Source: Apus apus (Eukaryota > Chordata > Aves > Apodiformes > Apodidae). From it: a DNA stretch of 64,000 bases. The notes beneath the pieces are model-generated. The model was not told the origin of the DNA. It saw nothing but the letters and a program-made list of their open reading frames with translations, and did not search any database. This document shows positions 57,901 through 64,000 of this stretch, one piece after another. A program made the position numbers and the translations under genes. The stretch is from the NCBI RefSeq assembly GCF_020740795.1, contig NC_067283.1, positions 80,077,184 through 80,141,183 of the forward strand. Reading direction: 5' to 3'. The number at the start of each line of letters is the position of its first letter. Positions within the stretch are counted from its first letter, which is position 1.

Positions 57901-60900
57901 TCACTGCATTGAAAAGGATGAGATGCTTACAGACAAAGCAGCTGCAGGGTCGTAATTTCATCACTGATATCTTGCTGAATAATGAACTAGATATTTTTTC
58001 CTCCCTCCTCCCTCTGGAAGTCTAAACTAGACAAAGGAGTCATGCCAGTGTAAATTTAGCTTAATGAGAAGGCAATCAGTTTCTCTTATGACCAGCACTG
58101 AGAAGAATGTTAAAACAATACTCATCCAGCTGGTGAGAAAGGATAACTTACTGTAGAAATAAATGGAGGAAAAGACATGACTCACTAACATCCTTGACCT
58201 TTTTTCAAGAGCAGATAAGAATCATAGTGGCACCTGAAACCATAAATACGAATACAGTAGTTTCTAGATGAGCTTGCCTTGTGTCCTGAGAACTCCAAGT
58301 ACGGAGTGCTCTGGCAAGAAACAAGCAAACTGGGCTGACAGGGAAGTGGTTATGTCTTCAGCTGGAGGAAGAAAGGATACTTTATTTATGTATTTTTTAC
58401 TCTTAACACGCTTATAGCATTAGGGATCCTAAGCACTCTTTCTCTTTCCTGTTGACACAGTGTGTAGGGGTGAGGGATGCACAGACAGCTTGGAATGGTT
58501 ACAAAAAAAGGATTAGTAGCTGTTTTTCAAGAGGTTATTATTGCAGCTTCTGGGAGTTGGTTTCAGGGGCAACTACAAGCATGAGCCTCTCTTATTTGCT
58601 CTCCATAAGGAATAGTGCCTCTACAGTCTCATGACATTTAGCTTCAAATACCTCTATGCTTCTCTTCTTTCATTTTTGGCCAGATAAGATTCTATAACCT
58701 CTACTCTTTTGTGGATATCCCTTTGTTTTGTGATTCCTTTGTGAAAGAAAGACAACATCCCATTGAGAAAGAGAGAAACAGGATATAAAAATAGGGAGCT
58801 TCAAACAATTCGATCCTTCTTTTCCTTCCACTGGACCCATGTGGCAGCGCAGTGACGCAGCACCATTAACCATCAGTCTGGCGTTTGCAGCCTGCCAAGC
58901 CAAACCTAAAGTGATTGGGCATCATCAATCTCATCTTTTATAATTTTTTTTGGCTTTTTGTTTATACTTGTTTCTGTAAAACTGAGTTGTTTTTTTGTTT
59001 CAGTCCTGGGTTGCGGCCTCTGGTGCTCTGCTGTGGCTTGTGGCCCTGGACAGCTCCTGGCCCTCCGCCCTGCCTCCTCCTTCTCACCCTGCCACACATT
59101 TGCTTCCTTTTTTTTCTCCAGAGTAGTCTGTGGTCTTCAAATATGTGCTTCCTTTCTGTCCTCTCTACTTTTCCTTTTCCGTGCCTGTCCACAGGCTGCC
59201 TCCAGAGCATATCCCATAGGCACTGGCAGGAAAGCAGCAGCCCATTGGAATCATACAGCAAGATTCCCACCACTTGCAAGACAAATGCTTGACTTGAAAT
59301 CTTTTTGATGTTTGTGAGCTTTAAATTAGGCCTGAGTTAAGCTCAGGTATTTATCTCATATGAGGCAGCCAAGCTTCAAGTGAAGAATGTGTTTTTTAAA
59401 GATGCAAATCTTTTATGTAGCAAAGGGTTCCTGGTCAGCTCTTTGTATTCCTCCAGACATGCAGTTGCAGTGCCAGAGAACGTGCTACCCAGCTATTTGT
59501 ACTCCTCCTTTCACGTCCCACCATGTCAGAGCCACCTTCAGGTCAATCTGGTTCAGTCCTCACCCCAGAGGCTTGTTTTGAATTCCCACTCAGCACAATG
59601 CTGTGTAGGAGAAGCAGTGAATTTTTTTGCTCTGCATATTGGTGTCTAATGGCACGTGGTAAATGCCTGCTGGCCTCACTTGTGGGTTTTTTAAAGATAT
59701 CGCAAACGACAGTCAGGGTGATTATTCTCTCACTAAGTCTTAAAGCCGATTTCTGGATCACAGACAAGAATAACATTACCTGCATTCCTCACATGCCTGT
59801 TCATCCTGCCATAGAGGTCTCAGTGCTGTAGCTGACCAGTGATGTTTTCTTACCTGCAAGGTCAGAGATAAAGAGGTTGGAGTGCTGAGAGACTCTGAGC
59901 TCAGCAAAGCCTCTTTTGGATCAGACAGTACCTCTGCTCTTCGGTGTATTCTTTCAAAGGCAATTCTTTGAGGAAAACTGGGAGAAGCATGTCAAGCTCT
60001 GTCATTTTATGTGGGCATGAATACATTGTGCAGAGCAGTCCAGGTGTTGTGAAATAGGTGCTCAGTGTAGGCTTCAGACAGAAATGTATCCATTGTGAAC
60101 CTGTGCATCACTTGAGAGGCTTTGAAGATGTCTGTAGCCATTCTAACATTAACATTTTTAAATGCTATATATAATTCAGCTTCAGACATTTTCAGGTTAT
60201 AACTAAACTACCAGGCTTGTTCCAAATCAGGGATTGATGGCATGAATAGCACTGTGTGAGTCAGACCCATCACATGTTCTAAATTAAGCTTGTGCTGAGC
60301 CAACATTGATCTTAAGACTCTCTTTGAAAATCTCCCCACCTTAAAGAAATTGTGGATAGCATTTCTAGAGAGGGTGATAACAAAGAAAAAACTAAAAAAA
60401 CAGAAGAGTGGAAGAGAGCAAGGAAGCCAACAAGCCTACTGGTACAATGGAAAGAATCGAAACATGCCACTGGGAGAAAATATTCTGAACTAAAAAGTTA
60501 TTGAAATAATAGCTTCTATAGCAGGTGTTTTTTGGCTTGCCTAGCACTCTGAAGAGTTCAGATTACAAATCACTAAGTTTACCAAAGCAGGGTTGTCTCC
60601 TGCCAGATGCGAATGGGTGTTCCCTTACCTAGGCACTGCAAGCTGCCTGAAGTATTACCACAAAAGGCTCTTGTTCTCTGGGGGAAAAAAGAATATGAAA
60701 TATGTGAGGATGACATAATCATGAGAAGACTGGAAATCTTGGAGGATTTATCTGATGACCTCTCTCCCAGTAGAGATAGTAAATGCCTCAAGTGAGATTT
60801 CATCTGAGATAGTTCGCAGTTCTGGCTACACATGCTTAAGGCAGGTCGATTCAAGATTGTTCAAAAGATTAGGTAAGAGAAACCCCAGCTATTAGGAAGA

Positions 60901-61619
60901 CCTTTATGTTTGTATTCCACTAAATATGGGAAGAGCATAATTTTGCTGCCTGTAGATAGATAAAGATATGTTAGCTTATCCGCAAACAGGAGCTAACTGG
61001 TTAGCAATATCTGACTGTAAACACCGTGCGAGTACCTTTAAGCTGGAAATGAAGGTTTCAGGCTACCAGAAGAATGAGGATCTGGCAAAAACAGGGCAGG
61101 AAAGCTGAGCTTCTTAAGTTTGAGTTAATGAAGGTCCTGCTATTGCATGTGAGCCTGGAGCACAGCAAAGGACTGAAGCCTGCAGCCTTGGAAATTGCTT
61201 CAATTCCCTGTGTGATAGGAAGACAGAAACAGAACTTGGCATAAACAAAATATTTTGTGTATATATATCCACTGTATGGTCAATATGTACACAAAAAGGA
61301 ACGGGAGTCCCTGAGTGGAGCTGCAGGAAAGCAGCTTCTTCTGTCCATTGATCACCGAAGAGAACCTGCTATTGCCATCTAAGCCCTAATTTCAAATTAT
61401 TTTCCCTTCTCATAGTATTCTTTTAAATCTCTCTGGATATGCAGTAGTTCTAAAATACCGGGTTTTTAAGGTATCTTCCTTTATTTATTTTTTTTTTGTT
61501 GGTTTGGGGATTTTTTATTCTTTTTTTAAAAAAAAAAAAGTTAAAAAAAAAAATTTGCTTCCTTGAGAGCTGCACAAACCCGCTAGCTGTTCTGAGAGAG
61601 GGACAGCATTTCATTGAGA

Positions 61620-61800
61620 TGCACGACTCCCGGAAACACGAGGTGTCCCCTCGGCCGGGGCCAGGGAGGCAGGGCGGCTGCTTCTGCAGGGCTGACGTTG
61701 CTGCTGCTGCTGCTGCTGCTGCTGCCGCTGGCCCCGGCAAACAAACGGAGCTCTGTTCATCTTCTGCTCCAGCAGAATGAGCTGGGGGCGGGGGACAGTA
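61620..61800. other. isolated GC/CpG-rich patch in intron 1
   Basis: About a dozen CpGs occur in 180 bases, against almost none in the surrounding kilobases. T-rich and A-rich runs (61484-61556) lie just upstream. It could be an intronic enhancer, a minor promoter or a mobile insertion. I cannot decide between these from sequence. Confidence 0.5.
61699..61725 (+). repeat. (TGC)9 / CTG repeat in an intronic GC-rich patch
   Basis: Nine TGC units lie in a 180-base CpG-rich patch (about 61620-61800) within AT-rich intron. They give a signal-peptide-like Leu run in one frame (61614-61814) and a Gln or Ala run in others; none of these is supported as coding. Confidence 0.92.
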
Positions 61801-64000
61801 CAGAAGAAGGATGAGTTTGGGGATGCAGGTTGCTCAATCAAATGAGGAAAAATATAACGAGAGAAGACAATGTATATTCAGGTTCATAAATACGTGCTTT
61901 CAGTGATAATGCATTAACAAAATTTGGAAGGATTTGGCAATCCCCTTTTATCGCTGCTCACAGGACAGCTTATCTGTTCTTTTTTCTGTTTTACTTGCTA
62001 ATGATAAATCAAAGCTGAGCATCAGCATTTGCTTTGTTGTTGTCATTGACCCCAATTCAGGACAATCTGTCTGAGAGGTGTCTGAGAGATGAAGCATTTT
62101 CATCTGGCTGAGTTGAGGTTGAGGGAAGAAGTAACTGTATTTTACTTGGGGGCTTCTGTAGTCTTTTTAGTTGCACCATGTACATGCTAGTGTCCAAGAG
62201 ATGATTGAGCACAGTCTAATTACACTGCTGACGGCAGATGGAAGCAAGTGGCCAGACCATGAGGTTTGTTGTACCCGCTTTGACCTGTGCACATCATCTG
62301 GCCTTACTCCTTGTTTAACCTTGCCAAGGAGGAATAGCCAGCGTGAAGGAGGGGTGAAAGGTCTGTCTCATTCCACCCACTGCTGTATGTGCAGAGAGGT
62401 GAATCCTCCCACCACCCTTCTTCTTAAGGACTTTTTTTGCAATCCCATGATTTTATTGCTGTGAGGGGCACATTTCTACAATGGGACTTGCCACAGACCT
62501 TGGCCCATACGTAAGGGGGCTGAGTGTGCATAGCAGGGAAGGGATTCCTATCCCCTGAATGCATTTGGATTCGTTACTGCTGGCATTTAAAAGATTTTTG
62601 TATAGTAGTCCTTGTCTCCAGCCATCCCCATGCCTGGATATCTCAGGTGCAAGCAGGATTTCTCGCAGTGCACTGGCTTGTGCAGAATCTCTCCCATGGG
62701 CAGAAGTACCTACATTCAGCTGCATTCAGCTTGTGTCCTCATGAGACAGGAAGGCTGTTGACCTTTATATTTTTTTAATCAGTGCAGAGTTCATTCTTCC
62801 ACAAATAAAGTGGCAGATCTATTTACTTTATACTTACATCCTGGACTTGGAAAGGTTGAAATCTTTCTGCAGTGTAGTCATACCCCTTTCATTGCTAGTC
62901 CACTGCATAGAGAAATGGGTGCAGATTTGGAATTTCCCTGAGTATATTTGCTCCTCAAACAGTAATTATGTTCCCTGTAGATAGGCAGCAATGTAGAAAA
63001 TGGATAACTGATTCCCACCCCTCCCCTCCCTCTGTCTTTTAAAAAGACTGGTGTTTTTCATTCACTGTTGATAATTAGTTAGAAATTTGCTGTATCATTG
63101 TTAACTAAGCAGAATAAAGATGGTCTGGAAATGGAAATTGCTGCAGCCTGTGCAGAGAGATGTCAGCTGTTGCTCAATGTCGTTATGAAACTGTGAAGTC
63201 ATCAGAAATAATCCTCACTGAGAATGGGAATATTGGGCACAACAGCAGGTTTTCAAACTGAAAATAGTGAGACAGAAGTCTGGGAAAAAGAAAGAAGAGA
63301 ACTATCACATGACATAAAAGCAGCTCCAGTTCTTTTTTGCTTACGGGCAGGTTTCGGTTGTCTGTAGTATCTGATACCACAGAAAAGATACCTGAAGATC
63401 CATAACAAATAAGTATGCTCCTAATCCAAGACATTCTGTAGAGTTTCCATGCGCTCGGTGGGAACTTTCTGCACATTAACATTGAAGCCATGCAAAGAAC
63501 ATGACCCTTGAAAGTGAAGAGGAGGAGGAGATTTAGGAAGGGATAACTTATCTTGTTAATGACACCGAAGAATAAGACACTCAGGAGAAACCCAATAGCA
63601 TCAGTGGTAAAGGACCAGCTACTGCTGCCAAGGATGAAAAGGAAGGCCTTGAAGAAAAAGAGGCAATAAATTTGCTTTTCAACTCCTTTATCACCCATTA
63701 CATAAGAAGCCTGAGGGAGTGTGATCTTGCAATTGGAAAGAGTCTTAATGGCCCAAAACGCAGCCCAGACCTTGGAACAAAAGCTATAGTCATCACATTT
63801 CTTTACATTCTGGACAAAGAACTTATTATGTAAAAAGCAGAATAAAACTCAAGAGCCTGGGATGTGCCAATAAGCAAATCTCCCCTTACTTGGACAATAA
63901 AAGATCAGGAGAGAGGAACAAATGAAAGGTTTCAAGCTGCAGTTTCTTAACCTGTCAGAATAATGTGGATTTAAGATGAAAGTCAACTAGTTTTTCACCT
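61801..64000. other. ANKH intron 1, right end of the window
   Basis: AT-rich sequence without recognisable repeats. On the - strand a stop-free frame extends from 63848 to 63183 and is rich in Phe, Leu and Ser. The likely explanation is the purine-rich + strand, not a gene. Confidence 0.65.

Larger units (their letters stand above)
46836..61480. other. ANKH intron 1 interior
   Basis: AT-rich intron with T/G-rich tracts and poly-T runs and no clear CR1 copy, in contrast with the 5' flank. A 208-codon open frame on the - strand (55648-56274) and shorter ones elsewhere show no recognisable domains. Confidence 0.75.

Noticed and set aside
61614..61814. Small secreted protein with Leu-rich signal peptide
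   Set aside because: The Leu run is the CTG repeat; there is no cleavage-site support, homologue or exon structure.

Overview
The window looks like vertebrate, almost certainly avian, nuclear DNA. It is AT-rich, there is no run of intact prokaryote-like genes, and the interspersed repeats are CR1 retroposons with the typical avian 3' tip (tandem ATTCTRTG-type octamers). The only protein-coding gene I can support is the first coding exon of ANKH (progressive ankylosis homologue, a multipass membrane protein for pyrophosphate/ATP/citrate export). It lies on the + strand at 45900-45995 and ends in a consensus splice donor.

Layout: positions 1 to about 44.9 kb are 5' flanking DNA of ANKH with no gene I recognise. 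This flank holds eight CR1 loci, one of them a CR1 into which a second CR1 has inserted in the opposite direction (36461-38450). It also holds low-complexity A- and T-rich tracts and one possible unnamed dispersed repeat present as an inverted pair (2717-2935 and 18515-18690). Positions 45.0-46.3 kb are a strong CpG island with the ANKH promoter, a CGG-repeat-bearing leader, two upstream ORFs and exon 1. Just past the exon the island is interrupted by an AT-rich compound repeat, (TTA)15 followed by a 9-bp minisatellite, and then resumes to about 46.83 kb. From 45996 to the window end is the beginning of ANKH intron 1. I see no second exon, so the intron is at least 18 kb. The intron holds simple repeats and an isolated GC-rich patch with a CTG repeat at 61.6-61.8 kb.

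How it fits together: the island should drive transcription rightward through exon 1 into the long intron. The two upstream ORFs, one overlapping the ANKH start in another frame, could tune translation. From memory of the mammalian map, ANKH has a gene-poor flank on its 5' side, which fits the empty left two thirds here. I found no RNA genes, CRISPR arrays, endogenous retroviruses or novel multi-gene system. Most long open frames come from GC-rich DNA, simple repeats or CR1 pol.
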